From the NCBI GenBank assembly GCA_003342895.1, contig PTFA01000011.1:7465081-7529080 (forward strand): a stretch of 64,000 bases of DNA, in the 5' to 3' direction. A program made the translations under genes and the position numbers. The DNA is from Casuarius casuarius. Its lineage: Eukaryota > Chordata > Aves > Casuariiformes > Casuariidae. Of this stretch, positions 36,023 through 50,611 are shown piece by piece; position 1 is the first letter of the stretch, and each line of letters starts with the position of its first letter. The notes beneath the pieces were generated by a model. That model made no database searches. It saw only the letters and a list, made by a program, of their open reading frames with translations, and was not told the origin of the DNA.

Positions 36023-39000
36023 GTCACATAAGCTGCATTTTCCTTTAGATTCCAATCAAGTAATTTAGCAACATGAGACTATGGCGAGCTGCTATAACAG
36101 TGTGCATAGGAATCGGTTAATCAGCAACATTGCATTTGGCAATGCATTGTTCTTTCACAGACACTAGTTTGGGGCAATGCGTAGCCAAATAGAATTAAAC
36201 TCCCCACATTATTCCATAGGGAATTGTCATTTTGAGACATGACTGAGCAGGTGACATCTTGTATTAGTAAAGTCTGAGTAATAGATCCTTAGGCATACAT
36301 TCCAATTTAGATTTTAATGTGTGCAGTTGTGGTAATTTGAAATGGGTTCATCTCAGTAGTGTCATTAATTCCCCAAATCAATGTAGTTTAAACTGTTGAG
36401 ATAACACTTGCTGTGATGACATTGGAATAAAAAAAGATGTCTTTATGAGTTCAAGAACTTATTTTCACAAGCCCTTTTAGCTTCAAATCTGCTCTTTGTA
36501 CTGTGTTGTCTTAACTTTCTGAGACCATCAATCTGACACTTGCTCAGAAACTTACTAGCATATGAATTTAAACAACTCTGTAGTTGAATTTGCTTTGATC
36601 TTTAAGGGGTGAGGTTTTTCTATGCAATTTTTCGTAAGAATTGGTAAATTCTGCAGAGGAAAACCATATTAAATGTCCTTTATAAATGTTGGCTTATCTT
36701 TCTCAGATGTCTTTTGAGATCTGTAGTATGAAATTTGAAAGTATGCTGGCTTCAAATGCCACTAGAATTTATCATTACAAGCATAGACTAGATACTGTGA
36801 TTTGGCATACATTTATGTTGTAAGTTGTTACAATCATGTTGAGTTTCAGGGATAAAAAAAATCTGAAGGCACGGTCTCAGACTTGGTGCACTTCCATATA
36901 TCTAGAGACTTAATGGAAGTAACTTTTTTTTTTTTATAGCAGTGGTCATGGGGAAGTAGCCAATCTGTTGATATTGGAGAGAGGAAATGTATGCAAGGTA
37001 GAAGAAAAAACAGGAGAATGTAGAGGAGGAAAGAGCACACAATGCAGGCTGGTATTGAACTGGTGTTGCAGGCTCCATTAACCCGAGAGAGTCACTTTTT
37101 ATCTTTTCTGCTAAAACAATACGTTGGTATGTAATCAAGGGTAAATGGTTTGCAAGAGCTCTAGAAATGAGAAAAATACAATGAAAATGAGGTATTTTAG
37201 TTTTACTTGAGTTAAATATTTGAGGTTAGTCTTACATATGAACATAGGGCTGATTTTGATAAACTTATCTCAAGAAGGAAGAAGAAGAATTTACAGTGGG
37301 GTAAACTAGAAAGGTTTAGGAAGAAGGTGAAGTTACTTTTGGCTGAAGAGAAAATTAATTTTGCTAGACTTTGGCAAATCAATCCCTTTTCAGTTGGAAT
37401 ATTTTGTTTCATATAACATAACTATTTTCAAAGCATATTAAGTAAAAGGGGTGAGAACCAACAACTAAAATCACAAAGACAACAGAACATAATTTACAAA
37501 GCCAAGAGTGCTAGTGAAGTCTTACAACTAGAAACCCAGAATCTGTGGTCCTCATTTGGGATGTTTATTAAGATCTTTACTTGAAATTCAGAGCAAGTCC
37601 CTCAAGCAAGGAATCACGTTGAATAGCTTCTTAAATGGCATTTTCGAGAGATATTATTTGTTTAAAAGTAATCCACTCCTGATTTATGAGTCAGTCCATA
37701 GACTATGAAACAGCGCTCTCGTGCTCGTCAGTTCTTATATCAAGCTGGTTTCTAATACCAGGTGCTGCAGGAAGGCTTAGATCTCCTTGATAAATGTGTT
37801 AGAGGTCAAATCTCTGGGCAGCCTGAGCTCACAAGCTTTGTCCTCTCAATGAAGAAAAGTGTATTCTTATTTCAAGTTATCAATACGAAAAAAGGAAATC
37901 TGAAGGAAGATGGCATTAACCTGCTCTAGAATGTAGTGCTGAATCAGCAGCATGCCTTCCACCTTTTACCTTGTATTCCTTAAATTTGTGAGAAGTGCAA
38001 ACATTAGGACTGTCATGCACTTTTCACTATTTGAAAAGGACTCTGAAGTAAAAATACCTTTTTTATTTTTTTCTGTAGTGTACACTTTTGCATAGGTTTT
38101 CTTGTGCACATCTTTTCTAGTGAAGGGTGAGTATGCATGTATGACCAAAAAAAGACCACTTGGTTCATGCTGTGCTTTTGTTCTTGTTTGTTTATTTTTG
38201 TGATCGGTTATTTATTTTGGTTTATAGTAGCTGCCAGCATCTTAGAAAGTGAAGAATAGTACATAATGCCTGAAGGAAAAGTGCAGAAGTTTGGACAGGG
38301 ATGGACTTCCATAATTCTTCCTTTTTTTTTTTTTCTTTCAACTGAGCTAGTACAGCGAGAGTACTAGGTATTTATAGATTTAAAAAAATTGTATAAATAC
38401 ATAGTCTTTTTTTTTAAAAAGTATCCATTTGTATTATCATGATTTATGTTCTTTGTGTTCTGTTTAGCTGTATTTAGGCACCTTGTGGCTTTCTCTTTTA
38501 AATCTGATCTAGCTTCAATATTTTTTCCTCTTAGAAAAGGAAAAATATTGTCCAGCAAGTAGTACCAAAAGTATTCTATATAGTAATTGTACGTTCGAAA
38601 TACTAGCTCACCTTGTTTCTGAATTTGCTTTAGTCTGGTGCAGGCCTTAAATGCACTCTTACCTTATTACATGTCATACTAGCAAGCATCTTATACTAAA
38701 ACAGTGATTTCAGAGAAGTAAAGATGATCTAGAATGGCATGAAGTACATGAATGTGGTGCTGTTTGGGGTGATTTTATTCCTGTCTGTGGAAGCTTCACC
38801 AAGGAGGAACTGGAAATTTAGCCAAACCAATCATTTCAATTGAAGTGTGTTTTAATTTTTAAGTTCTATTTTATTTCTAGCTCTGTCTTGCAAGACTGCT
38901 TTCCTTTGTGATTTAATCCTAAGTTTTAGAAGTTATTTCATATGCCTTTTTATGTCAGAAGCTTTAATATGACTATTGAAAGCCCACAGGTTGATAAATA

Positions 39001-39200
39001 TATTGGAATAATGACATTAATTTCAGTAGATGCAAAGAGAGCTTGCCTTGTTTGTGCAGACTTCTATAATATCTGAAATATTTGCTGTTCTAGTTGCAAA
39101 AAATCCATGATGTTGTACTTTTGTTATGGTGCTGACTGTAACTAGTCTTGGAAGTCTAATAAGTTATTAATTGATATCCTGTCTTCCTGCTTATGGGGGG

Positions 39201-39252
39201 GAGTCTCTTAATTTTAAATGATGAAGGGGAGAGTCTATTAATTTTAAATGAT
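39201..39252 (+). repeat. 22-bp direct repeat, two copies
   Basis: The unit at 39201-39222 (gagtctcttaattttaaatg plus at) recurs at 39231-39252 with one difference, at an interval of 30 bases. It looks like a small local tandem duplication. Confidence 0.9.
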
Positions 39253-42200
39253 CTTTATTCTCTTGTGTTTAACTTAGATGCTCTTGAAGTTTTCTGAAAA
39301 ACTTCATAAATTNCCTTTTACAGATGTACTGGTTGTATTTATATTTGTAGGCCAGTAGGACTGTATCTGTAATTCTTTCTGTGTCCTTAGCAAAAGGCTG
39401 TATTTGTGCATTGTACCTAGGAATGCATGGTTAAATCCATTGCTTTGTCTCAGAAAACTTCAATGCAGGAAAAAAGGTGGCATATAGAAATAAATAAAAT
39501 TGATCTTAATAAAGGGGCTATCTCTGTATTACAGTCCCTTGAAAAATTTTTTTGATTCATGGTGTTTTCTGTGTTATATGAATACTTTGAAAATACTTTG
39601 GGAGACCAGACNCTCTCGAACAGGAGACGGAAGAGTGTGAGGTGTGTCTGAAGGGTTCTACTCCTTGGTGTCTAATAGTAGATGCAGAAATGCTTGTGCT
39701 AGAATGAAGTAGAAGTGTTTCTGCAGGCGTTATTTGAGGAATGCATATTGCAAAATGCCTGTAGAAAGCTGTAGCAAATATCTTTGATTTAGAACTTATA
39801 CTATATCTTTCTTTTATGTAAGTTTTCCTTCCCTCCGCCCCATCTTCCAGTTTATAATTGTGTGATGTGAACTTTATCTGAGATACCAAGTGGCTAGGCT
39901 CAATGATGTAAGAAGCCTTTGCTGGTCTTGTGTTGTTATAGTTCTGTCTCTCCCTATTCCTTCCTCCCAGCATTAGTATGCAGTATCAGGTTTTCAATGG
40001 ATATGTTGCTTTCTGACAATAAAAATTTCCCATTAAGATCTAAATAAGAAAAACAAATAGTGAATTAAGCTAGCAACATCATATGGCTGTGTAAAAGGAT
40101 GAATTACAACAAAAGAGAATGAGTAATGATATTGGTAAATACATTTTTGCAGATAAATATGTAATTTTATGTGTTCCCAAGGATTGTTTTTTCTTTTTTT
40201 AAGAAAAGATCCATGTAAAGCAATTACCACCTAAGTACTTCTATTTTTGAATTAAAAAAGAAATATGAAAAGCATTGATGAAAAATATTTTGTATGTCCA
40301 ATTCAAATTTCTTTATGCAAATAATCTGTGATGGTTTCCTGTCTGTTTTGTGATTTCTTTTTGTCACTTTGAATTTCTACATAGTATTGCTGGAGGGGGA
40401 GAGGAGTCGTCATCTTAGCATTTCGAAATATTTGGCTTTTCTCAAACAGTTGTAATAGAACACTTTTCTGACATTGAAGCAAGCTCTTTCTTCTGAAATC
40501 AAAGTTTACTTTTTTCTTTGAACCAAAGAATCTTTGTCTTAAAAGCACAAAAAGTATTATATTCTTCCCTCTAACAGTTGTAATACACTTTGAACCTAAG
40601 AAAGCTGTATTACTTGTTTGTGTACAGTGCAATGGCAGCATGAGGTATTGTACTTCACATGCATACAGATTTCAGTAAAGTGAAGTACTATTTTTGAAAA
40701 TAATTCAGAATCATAATGAATGCATACAAAATAAATTCTAACAATGATGCTAAACTTGAGGGCACAAAAAAGAGCAGTGCCTGATTAAAGTATTATTCTG
40801 GTTTAAAAAAAAAAAAACTTTTAAAAATATGGAGGTGGCTAGTTAAATGAGTTTGCTCATATGATTTTATACAGTTTGTCTTTATAATTCAAGAGTAATT
40901 ATTTCCAAAATTGGAAAAAAATGTGTTTTAAGCAGCCATAATGTAACACAGAAATTATTTCTCCTCTAACTCTCATTTGTCAATGTATGTTTGTATCAGT
41001 TAATTTGGTATCACAAGGAAAAATATAAAATGATTAGTTGAGTATTTCCTGAAAAGTTCCTGGTTTTCCTATGCTCTCAGCCAAATCAAGTCTTAGTGTT
41101 AAGTTGAATGTGCTTCAAGTCTAAGCTTAGTACTACCAAATTTGCATCTGTGTATATAGTAAATTGTAGAATTTCAAAAACAGAATAGCTGTGATCTGAA
41201 AACAAATGGAGGCACAAGATAATGGGGTGAAGACAGTGATGACTCTGGGCAAATCTTCCTTTTTTGTATTTTTGGCAACTTTGGGTCTGTCATGGTTAGT
41301 GTCAGGCTATTCATTTACCTGTTTCCCAGCTCCCTTTTCACAAAGTTGTTTGAAAAAACACAACTTAATGTGTGAATATGAAGATAGGTAATGAATCTTG
41401 CATCATGATCTCTTTTCTTCCTTTAAGAATTAATCCAGAGAAAGGTTAGCTTTCTCATATGCGAAGACATTTGTTCTGAGTCGACCCTTCTCGAATTGCC
41501 ACATTTCAGAACGGGCAGCATTGTAAGCTCCTTCTCCTACCTGCACAGCTGGGCAGCTAAGAAAGAGCATGTGATCGATTCTCAATGAAACCTTCCAGAG
41601 GATAGAAGTCTTTTTTTCATATCATGCAATTCTATTTCATCCTTTCTTAAGTTCAGGAAGTGAGTTGGAGATGTAGCAAGCATGCTTCTCTGTCTTACCA
41701 TGTATCTACCTTTCTGCAAATACATTGTAAAAAAAGAGGTAAGCAATCAAACTGCACAACTGTTACAGTAATTGTGTAAGTTCTGATTCTATGTATCATG
41801 TTAAGTTTGTGTATTGTAATTGCATCTTCCATCTGAAATCAAGCATAGTAGCAGAGTCTCCTTAGCATTTCAGAGAGTATTTGTCCTTTCTTGTTGGCTA
41901 ACAAGAATAGCTACACTTTATACCTCTGCTCTATAGCTTGGTGGGTTTTTTTTTTTTTTTCGGGATGACAAATTAGTTTGATATGGTTTTGTTGCTGCTA
42001 ATCAGAGGTCAACATATGTGCCTATGCTGGGAGGTAGGTCACTTGCTCAGCCTTGGTCTCTGGGCCCCTAACCCAACTAAATACTCTGAGATCATCTTCC
42101 TGTCAATATAAATGCAGGTGTGAGATCAAAGTACGTAGGTTCCCCTTTTCCTGCTGGCTTTGGGTGAAGAATAACATGTACTGAATGTCTTGCTTCATAA

Positions 42201-43202
42201 ACGCTGGTGGCGTAAAATGACCTGTGGTGAATGCAATAAGCTAATTATTAAAAGTTAATATTTTAGACCTTTTTTTTTCATCTCTCTGAGGTTTTTCTGA
42301 ATTAAAACTACAAGAGTCTTCAGTAGCTGGTAATCCAGCAAGTATCATCTGCTTCTGCTTGTGGATCCATGTATTGCGCATGAGGTAGGTGCTGGTTCTT
42401 TCTGGATCTCAGTAAGAAACGTCCACTTGGATCTTTAAGTATACTTAATATAATGTTTAATCAGGATATTCAGAGACAGTGCAACCTCACCACTGGTGAG
42501 ATCTGTGCAGCGTGCCGTGTCCTGATTGAGAGGTCCATCTAATGCTATATCATCTCAGGGTTCCCAGCATCAGAGGATTTAATTGTTAATCTTCTATTCC
42601 ACTCCTATCTTTGAATATTCTGATTAAACATCATATCATACTTAAAGATTTGGGTGGACATTCCTTCTTAGTGAGATCTGGAAAGAACCAGCACCTACCT
42701 GATGCACACCACCGTGCTGCTCAGCTCATGTACATATCCCTCATACTACTTTTCTTAATGTATGGACTGGTGTGTGTCTGGAATCACACATGGAATATGC
42801 CAGTCATCAAAAATGTTGGAGCTATTCAGTGGGTCTTAGATCTCCTAGCTACTTGAACAATTTTCTACACTAAAACCTGAAAATCGGTAGGTGAAATACA
42901 AAATTGGCAGAAGCTCTGCCTGATGACACTCCAAGTAGCTCTTAGAAGCTCTTCATCAAAAGACACATTATTGGGAGGCAAATGGCCAAAATCTTTTCTC
43001 TAGTCTTTCTGCCTGTAGTGAGAATGATTACTTGAAAGAAGGGGAATGGAATAATGCCACTTGAGGCAATGCATCCTGTGAGTCTTCTGATGTCTTTTAA
43101 AGCTGTTTCTTCAAGGTACTACCTATTCAGAAATATTAGGGGGAAGAGAAGATAAAAGGTTAATGTAGCATGCAGCAAGTGTATCCTCTACTACAACTGC
43201 TA

Positions 43203-43229
43203 CCCCCCCCCCCCCCCCAAAAAAAAAAA
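43203..43229 (+). repeat. C16 run joined to A11 run
   Basis: Sixteen C's are followed directly by eleven A's in intron 12. More C-rich and T-rich runs with ambiguous bases follow at 43304-43313 and 43377-43401, so lengths here may be unreliable. Confidence 0.9.
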
Positions 43230-45772
43230 GGCTATGGTAACATTCAGTTACAGTGTAGTTTGTCAATGATGGAATTCCCTCTAAATTTTTCTTTTTCTCC
43301 CTCCCCCCCCCCCTCCATTTTTAACTTCAGGTGATTTCCTGTTTTAAGCTTTTTCTCTCAACAGTACAAGGTTTCTTTTTTTTTTTTTTTTNNTTCCCCC
43401 NCACCCCCATACAAACATACAAAATATGATGGAGGCCTCACAGGAGAATCGTTCTCTAATCTTACAGAATTTTGGAGGGTATTTTATAAATCACTTGCTA
43501 TTTGTAGCATAAGTGACATCAGCCCCAATTCTCTACAGTGTAGTCACCTTTTTGTCTGAGGAGTGATGTTTTGCTTCAGCTTCTAAAGCTATTGCCTGCC
43601 TATTGATGGGCTATCTCTAAACCTGCTAAATTGCTTTTCTTCTTTCTGGTATTTTTTCCTCTTGCCTGTTTTTCAGTTGTGCTGACACTGATTAAATGTA
43701 CACATGAATCAAGGCTATCTTTAAATTACAGTTGTAAATCTAGCCTATCTGTTTATCAGGTTACTTATAATGGTCTCCTATCGCTGTCGCATTCTCATTA
43801 GCTGCATTCCCTCTCCTCCCCACCGAGGACGAGGACGACAGCNCTGTGAGAACGGTAGCGTTCCGGCAGCAGTATCCTTATTCAGTGAGACAGAGACCCA
43901 CTTCATAAAGTGTATGCTGTACAAAACCATTCTGTTTGGTTTTTATTTCATAGTCTAAAAACATGGCATCAGGATTTCTTTGTGTCTGATGTAATCAATT
44001 AAGTGTACATTGATATTAGAATACTCCTTAGGGACTGATTCTTAAGTATCTTACAGACTTTCTTTATGCTGTTTTGGTATTATAAACAGTCATAAAAGTT
44101 TAATAATATGTATGCATTATGTTACTGTTAACTTTTTTTTTTTAACTTTTGTTTCATTTTTTACACGGTATGGTCTGACTAAAGATAATTTGAGGATCAA
44201 GTTCAAGGTACCTTAAACTCAAATTTGGTAACGTTTGCATCCCTATTAAAAAACTTGTGTGCACATGCATGTTCATGTGCAGTAACTACAAATCTATCCT
44301 AAATATTAGGAGCTGATTTAGTGAGTGTTTCAAGACTAAGTATTTTTGTGGAGACAGTACCTCTCAAAGGATCCTAACTGAATTTTGACTTTGAGCACCA
44401 TGCAGATGCAGTCACTTGCTATCTGACAGACGCACTGTATCTTGCAACTGGATGTTCAGAATCACTTTTTGAAAACTGCGCAAGATTTGGTCCTCATTCT
44501 GGTGAGAGGGAGAGAGAATACCAGGACAACTGCTGCTTTGGGCAGGTCCCCTTATATTTCTGTATCATCAGAGATTTCTGCACATTAATGCATACCTTTT
44601 GCATGTTTTCATCAGTAGATTCTACTTATAGACAGGTAAGGTATGGTGTAGAGTGAAATGACCTGTCTATTCTGTCACAGAACAGTTAGCTCTTTAGTCA
44701 GTTCAATACACTGACTGATAGGTAGCACTACTTGTAAGTAGTTCAGTCTGTCAATAGGCAGATGTGATTTTTTTTTCCTTTTATTTATTTATTTTTTTTA
44801 AGCCTGCCTCTTTTGTAAAATGTTTAAGTACAGAGACCCAGGCTACTGATGTCTAACTGTTCTTATTGGAAAACCGGACTTGTAGGCTTTGATATCCTTT
44901 TCCATATAGCAAAAAAACAAACAAAACCCACTGCAGATAATCTCATCTTATGCATCTTGGTTATGATTGACTGTAATAAATAGAGCTCTTGCCACAGATT
45001 GTTGTCACCATACAATTATTTTGCTAGTATTTTGGGAATATCCTAAAACTAATAACCATCACTTCGAAAAAATGGTTTCATGTCTGCTTATAATCTTGAA
45101 TAAACTGGTCACCTTTCGTTTCTTATGTAAGTGTATTTCAGAAACAAAATATCTCACAAAGCAAACTAAAGATAACAGTGAACAAGTTAAAAGGGAAAGA
45201 TGACTCGATACACAGGGTAGATGAATTGATGGGGGAAGTTCTCCTGATATATGCAGTAATTATGTTTATATGTTTATGAAGATACTGCTTTTGAAATGCA
45301 CTCTGAAAAGCAACAGTTTCATTCTTTAGAATATCAGTATATTTCAAAGCTTGTTTTCTTTCCAAATTGAAATGGAAAGTCAGATTTTTGTGAAATGAAA
45401 AATCCTGAAGTTATTTCCACTTGATAGAATTTAAACTGTTTATAGTATTATGTTTTCATATATTTATTTAGTAGTAAGTGTAAAGAAAATCAGAATGTAA
45501 ATGCAACATTTAGTTTTGCATAGTGCGAATGAGAATTTGAAACCCTTGAGGCTTCCCTTTTTGCTTCTCCCTTTCCTTCTCAGATTACTCAAAATATTCA
45601 CACATCTGCAAGGGGATTTTGGCAGATTTGTATTTTCCTAGCAAAATAGTCAATTTTGACTTCAGTTAGTGTCATTCTTCCTTAACTACTGATTTGTTAT
45701 CTGATTGAGTCTCCCTATCTGAACTGTTAGAGGTTTTTCAAACTGCAATGTTTAACATAAACCATTACATTA

Positions 45773-45836
45773 CTGGTTTCTAGATTTTATCTTTTTTATT
45801 ATTTTATTTTTATTTTTTAATATTTCTAGAAACCAG
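45773..45836 (+). repeat. 12-bp perfect inverted repeat with 40-bp T-rich loop
   Basis: The arm ctggtttctaga (45773-45784) is matched by its exact reverse complement tctagaaaccag (45825-45836). The spacer is almost only T and A. It could form a hairpin; no flanking duplication marks it as a transposon. Confidence 0.85.
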
Positions 45837-48800
45837 AAAACTGGGCTAGTCTGAATGGAAATGCCAAGTAATACATTATACCATAATGTGTTGGGGTTTT
45901 GGGTTGATGGTTTTTTCCTGTCTTTAAACAGAGCTACAGAACAATGAACCAATGTTTGTGTTAGGACTTAGACTTCAGTCTCAAGAGAAGATCCTCTGCA
46001 AAGTTACTGTGCTGTTCAGTGCTTGAATGGGAACTATGGGCCGCTTTGGCAGTGTGTGAGAGGGCAGCATCACTTTTTTTCAGCATCATGCTGCAACTTT
46101 TCTGGATCAGCAGCTACAGTTGGAGAGCTAACAGCAGTTTCTGTGGAGTGCTGCAGGCAGTCCAAGGGAATGGATGAGGTTGGATGAGGAGTTACTCCTC
46201 CCCATGCAAGATAGTATGGGACAGCTGATAAGCGACACCTTAAAGCTGTAAGAGGCAGCAACTGTTGGCTCAGAGCTTCAACTGCATTTGTGCTTCTTGA
46301 TCTCTGTGAGTGGCAAGGTGGTCCAATCCCAGCTAGCTCTAAGCTTAGGAAGGGCTTCTGCCACTCCTGATACAAGATCTTGTCTCTTTTATTAACATGG
46401 TCTTCTAGTTGCTGCTGGTCTCATTCATCTCTGCTTTTTTCCTTCGTCAAACTCTGCTCTTGATTTAAGTAACTTCAGTGACACAAACTAGCACTCAACT
46501 CTTAAACTCAAATATATGTAGCTGTGATACATGTTGAACCCTTTTACAGCTCATTCAGCATATTGTTACCTGAAACAAGTTTAGTGTGGGCATTTGAAAA
46601 TGGCAGTGTGAGGTATTCTGTCTTATTTGTTGCCCATACTTTGAGTCATTTGTTTACACAAACAATTCTGTTTTCTTATTTTCATGAATCTTGTTATCTC
46701 ATGTATCGTGTTTACTTTGATAACTATACAGAAAAGTAGATTGATCAACTGGCACTTCCTACCTCAGGGTTGTTTTAAACTGTTACGAAGTTATGATTCT
46801 CAAAATATGCATTCTTTATTTATATTTTCCCCAGCATGTTTGTGTTCTGCAGATGGCTAATATTTCATACCACAGCAGTAGCCCTGAGGCAAAAGGGATT
46901 GTTGGCCAATCTTCTTTGGTGTCAGTAGTTGCCATTTATTTTCATCTGCTGTGTATAAAAAGAAAAAAAGTGTGATCTAACTTCAAATCCTCAATGCACG
47001 ATTATTTAGCATTGGACTCGTACAGTCTTTTGCTGAGAGGTAGAAATACAATAAAAATTTAAATGTCTTCCTGCTAANCAGTGAAAGTGAAGTAGTTGTA
47101 GAAAGAGAATACACTGTGCTGAACAGTAGGTATGCTAGATTTTGCCAGGGCTGCACTTTTTTTTATCGGCTCACTGAGGCAAGTCTGTTTCTTCAAATGA
47201 ATTATTTTAAGAGAACTCTGTAAAAGAAACCTGACTTAAAAGTGCAGGCAGCCCTTTTCATTTTTGAAAGGCTTTCAGTGTTCTGAAAAGTTGATAATAC
47301 GTGATGCTGGGTCATAATGTTTGCCTTTCTTTATAGCAATGGGTTTACAGTCACTAGCCAAGCACACCATGCAATATGTTGGACTCCATAATAGTAAGAC
47401 AGAAGGGGTTTGTAAGTTGTTACCAAACCAATTAAAATACTCTAATGAAGGCTTTGAAAATAGAATGCCTGTATCTTCCTGATCTGTATTTTCTAAACAG
47501 AACATAATTAAAAGATGTGGTTATATTCAAAAACTTCTTTAACATGGTATATGTTGCCACAATGTTACATTAGGTGAGTTAGGAACCTGCAAGGGTTTTA
47601 ATTTAAAAAGTTTATTACTAAGTGACATGTGTGACTTATTTGGATTCATTTTACTGTTCTGCATACTTCACCATGGTGAAATTCTCTGCTAACATTATGA
47701 TTTTCTGCATGATGGAGTGGTATAAGCGTATATAAAATTTTGAACTCCTTTTCATCTTAAAAACACTTTTTGAGATTAGGATATTGATTTTACTTTTACA
47801 TGCCGCTTCTTGCATTCTCTTGCCCAAGGGATGAGAGAAGGCCCTTGACTTTTATAACTTATCTCAGAGACTAAACTTTGTCCTCACCTAATTATTTTAA
47901 AAGGACTAGTGATACAGCAGTTGTGTTCACTCACAACAGATCAATTAATCATGCATTCATCAGATCTCAGATGGATTATAAGTGCAGCACACCTGGGTTA
48001 TTTAAGCACAGAAAGTTCATATGCCAATCAGCATCTGCTCATCAAGGCGTGCTCTCAAAAATATGTCAAATTCATTCTTTCTTCAGGGACTCTGCACACA
48101 ATTTTTTTTTTCTCTCCATATCTCAGAGCGTTCTGTAGTCATGTGCTAGGATATCTGAAAGAACTGTGAAGGACCAGGCTCACAAATAGGCTTCTTTGAC
48201 TCCAAGGTAACTTGCTAAGTCAAGCAGGTCTCTGTAGGAATCTGTATCAATGAAACATGGTCAGAGAATATGAAAAAAAGCTCCATTAGTAAGGACTAAG
48301 TCAACATTGTTACCTTTTGTTAGATGTGCTAGCTATGTTTTCAGCTTGGCTGTCCTCATGTCCTATAAATCATGTATTTGAAAACAAAAACAATCCTCTG
48401 TCAATATGAAGTACTACTGCATATTCCCCCCCCCCGCCCCCCGAAAGATGATGGGCTAGTAATTGGGTAGCATATCCAATGTGTTGGTGAGTGCAGTACT
48501 GAAAAACACACAGATGGCATGGTTGCCAATGCAGGGGAATCTTTTGTAGGGAGAATGTCACAGACTGGAGACATTTTGAAATAGGGCTAGTTTATGTATG
48601 TTATACGCATAGCTCTGTAGCTGGTTTTCTGCTTGATTTTTTTACCTGTTTGTTTTACTTATGTCTCTTCAACTAATTTCCAAGAGAATGTGCTTACATA
48701 TCTAAGGTACAGCTTGAGTTAGCTGAAATCCTAAATATGTCTAGTATCTATTGTATAGAATTCTATTTAGAAACAAAGAGACCATTTAATTATATATATG

Positions 48801-50587
48801 CATATATAAAAATATACATTTATATAGTATGCATAAGCTCACAGCGGTAAGACATTATAATACTAGCTTGCTTTGGTTGAAAAAGTACCAAGTCCTGCAA
48901 ACAAAATACTTTTTGTACCTTCATGATTCACAAATCACTAATATATAATTCAGAATACAAGTAAATCGGTTTCCTTAATTACATTGAAACATATCCAGTA
49001 TGTGAGCTACAGATGCTTTTGACTGTTTTTTAAATCAGGGGAGTCTAATACTNACAGCCACAGAATTAAGATTGAGGATATCAGATTTAAGGCTCTGATG
49101 GCCTCTTTAAGAACAGCACCTTGGCATGCCACAGTGCCCAGGTACTACCTGCTCCAGCTGCTGTATTTGCTGCTTGGTGTTTTTCATCCTTTTGAGGAAA
49201 AGGTGGTGTAGCTGAGGCCAAAGCCTTTTCAAAGGCATTTTACAATAACCCCAAAATTCTTTTTTCGAAAATATCTTTAGTAAATGCCTGGCTCCACTGA
49301 AAATAATGGCAAATGACAGCTGTACAAAACTGTGAAGGTCTTCAGAAGATAGGTTTAAGCCAGATATTTTTTAGTGTATAAATGCATTTTCAGCGTGACA
49401 GGGTTGAATGGCATGCGTATGGAGAGAGGAAGCAGCTCACAGACTGAGCAGGAAGCTAAGCAAGCTCAGAGCAGTGATATGTGACTCTAGGAGGAATCTC
49501 AGGAATATACTCCTTTGAAGACACTGGATAAAAGAGGTTCACAATTGCAACGAGGAGCATTCTCTGATGCCTGAGTCCTGCTGTTTCAAGAAAGCAGAAG
49601 TTTTTATTTCTTCTTTGTTCTTTGGCTTAAGAATGACTGGCCTGATTTGTGGACAGCAGAAAGAATTCCTAACCCATGACCTATCTGCTTTTTTGTTTCC
49701 TTGTTGCATCAGTTCTGTGTGTGAAGTATATGTGTTTTGTGGATATAAATAGATGTAGTGCAGGTAATGATGTATATACAAGAGGGGAGCTATTTTCCCA
49801 GCATAGAGGATAAGCCAACTGCAGAGTGGATTCTTTTGTATGCATTTGAGTAGTGTCTGAAGATAAGCAAGCTGATATTCTCTGTAAGTTTTTTCCTTTT
49901 TGAGGATTATACAGCTAGTCTTTGGCATCTGCAGCCAGACTAATGGGAATGAGGGTTGTGTGTGTGTGCACGTGTGCATATGCAAAGGAATTTAACCTTG
50001 CAATGAAAATTATTAAAATATCTTCTTTTTTGGTCATGACTTCTCCCTTATTCAAACATACTTTGTTACTTCCCTGTTGTCCCCCTGCCACCCCAAATAT
50101 TAGCATGAATTTAAGCATTACCATTCTGATGCTGTTTGTCTTTCACTACTGCCCGCTTCCGCGTCCTGTTGTCTATTTTTCATAACGTGTTTTGCCTTAA
50201 AATGGCTTCTCACAATCCCCAACAGCTCCTCAAAATCCACCTTGTTCTGTTTTGTCCGTTGACTTTTACTCTTAAATTTGTCCTGAATGCTTTCTTTTTT
50301 CTGTTCAATGGTCTTCATCATGCTCCTCTTTTCCCAAAATGCTAGTTTTTTTTCCCCTGTCATCACTGTAATAAAATTGCAGTTTTTCAGTTCTCTGGGA
50401 CAAGAATAATGTGTTTTCCTCTCTGTTTATTTCTGTTTGAAATAGCTGTGTAGAACTGTGTAAAGACAGTGCTGTGTTAACATTTGTTAATAAACGTATA
50501 AGGGTATTTTTTTCTGCTCTCTGAGGGTGTTATAACACTTTAAATAGTAGAAATGTTCTCTGTTGGTGTCTTTGAATATCTATTGCT

Positions 50588-50611
50588 TCATGAATATTTA
50601 TATATTCATGA
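50588..50611 (+). repeat. Short palindrome, 10-bp arms
   Basis: The arm tcatgaatat and its reverse complement atattcatga are separated by four bases (ttat). This is a perfect short hairpin in AT-rich sequence and may be chance. Confidence 0.8.

Noticed and set aside
39557..39973. 138-codon open frame on the - strand
   Set aside because: It contains an ambiguous base, no recognisable motif and no splice or promoter context; 138 codons is not remarkable in a 64-kb window.
46070..46375. 101-codon - strand frame in a GC-richer patch of intron 12
   Set aside because: I considered a repeat or pseudogene but could match it to none.
49539..49985. 148-codon open frame on the - strand, the longest that is not CR1
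   Set aside because: It starts in a CA-repeat-like stretch (MHMHTCTHT), shows no domain or family I recognise, and lies within intron 12 opposite to GBE1. Chance opening is the simplest explanation.
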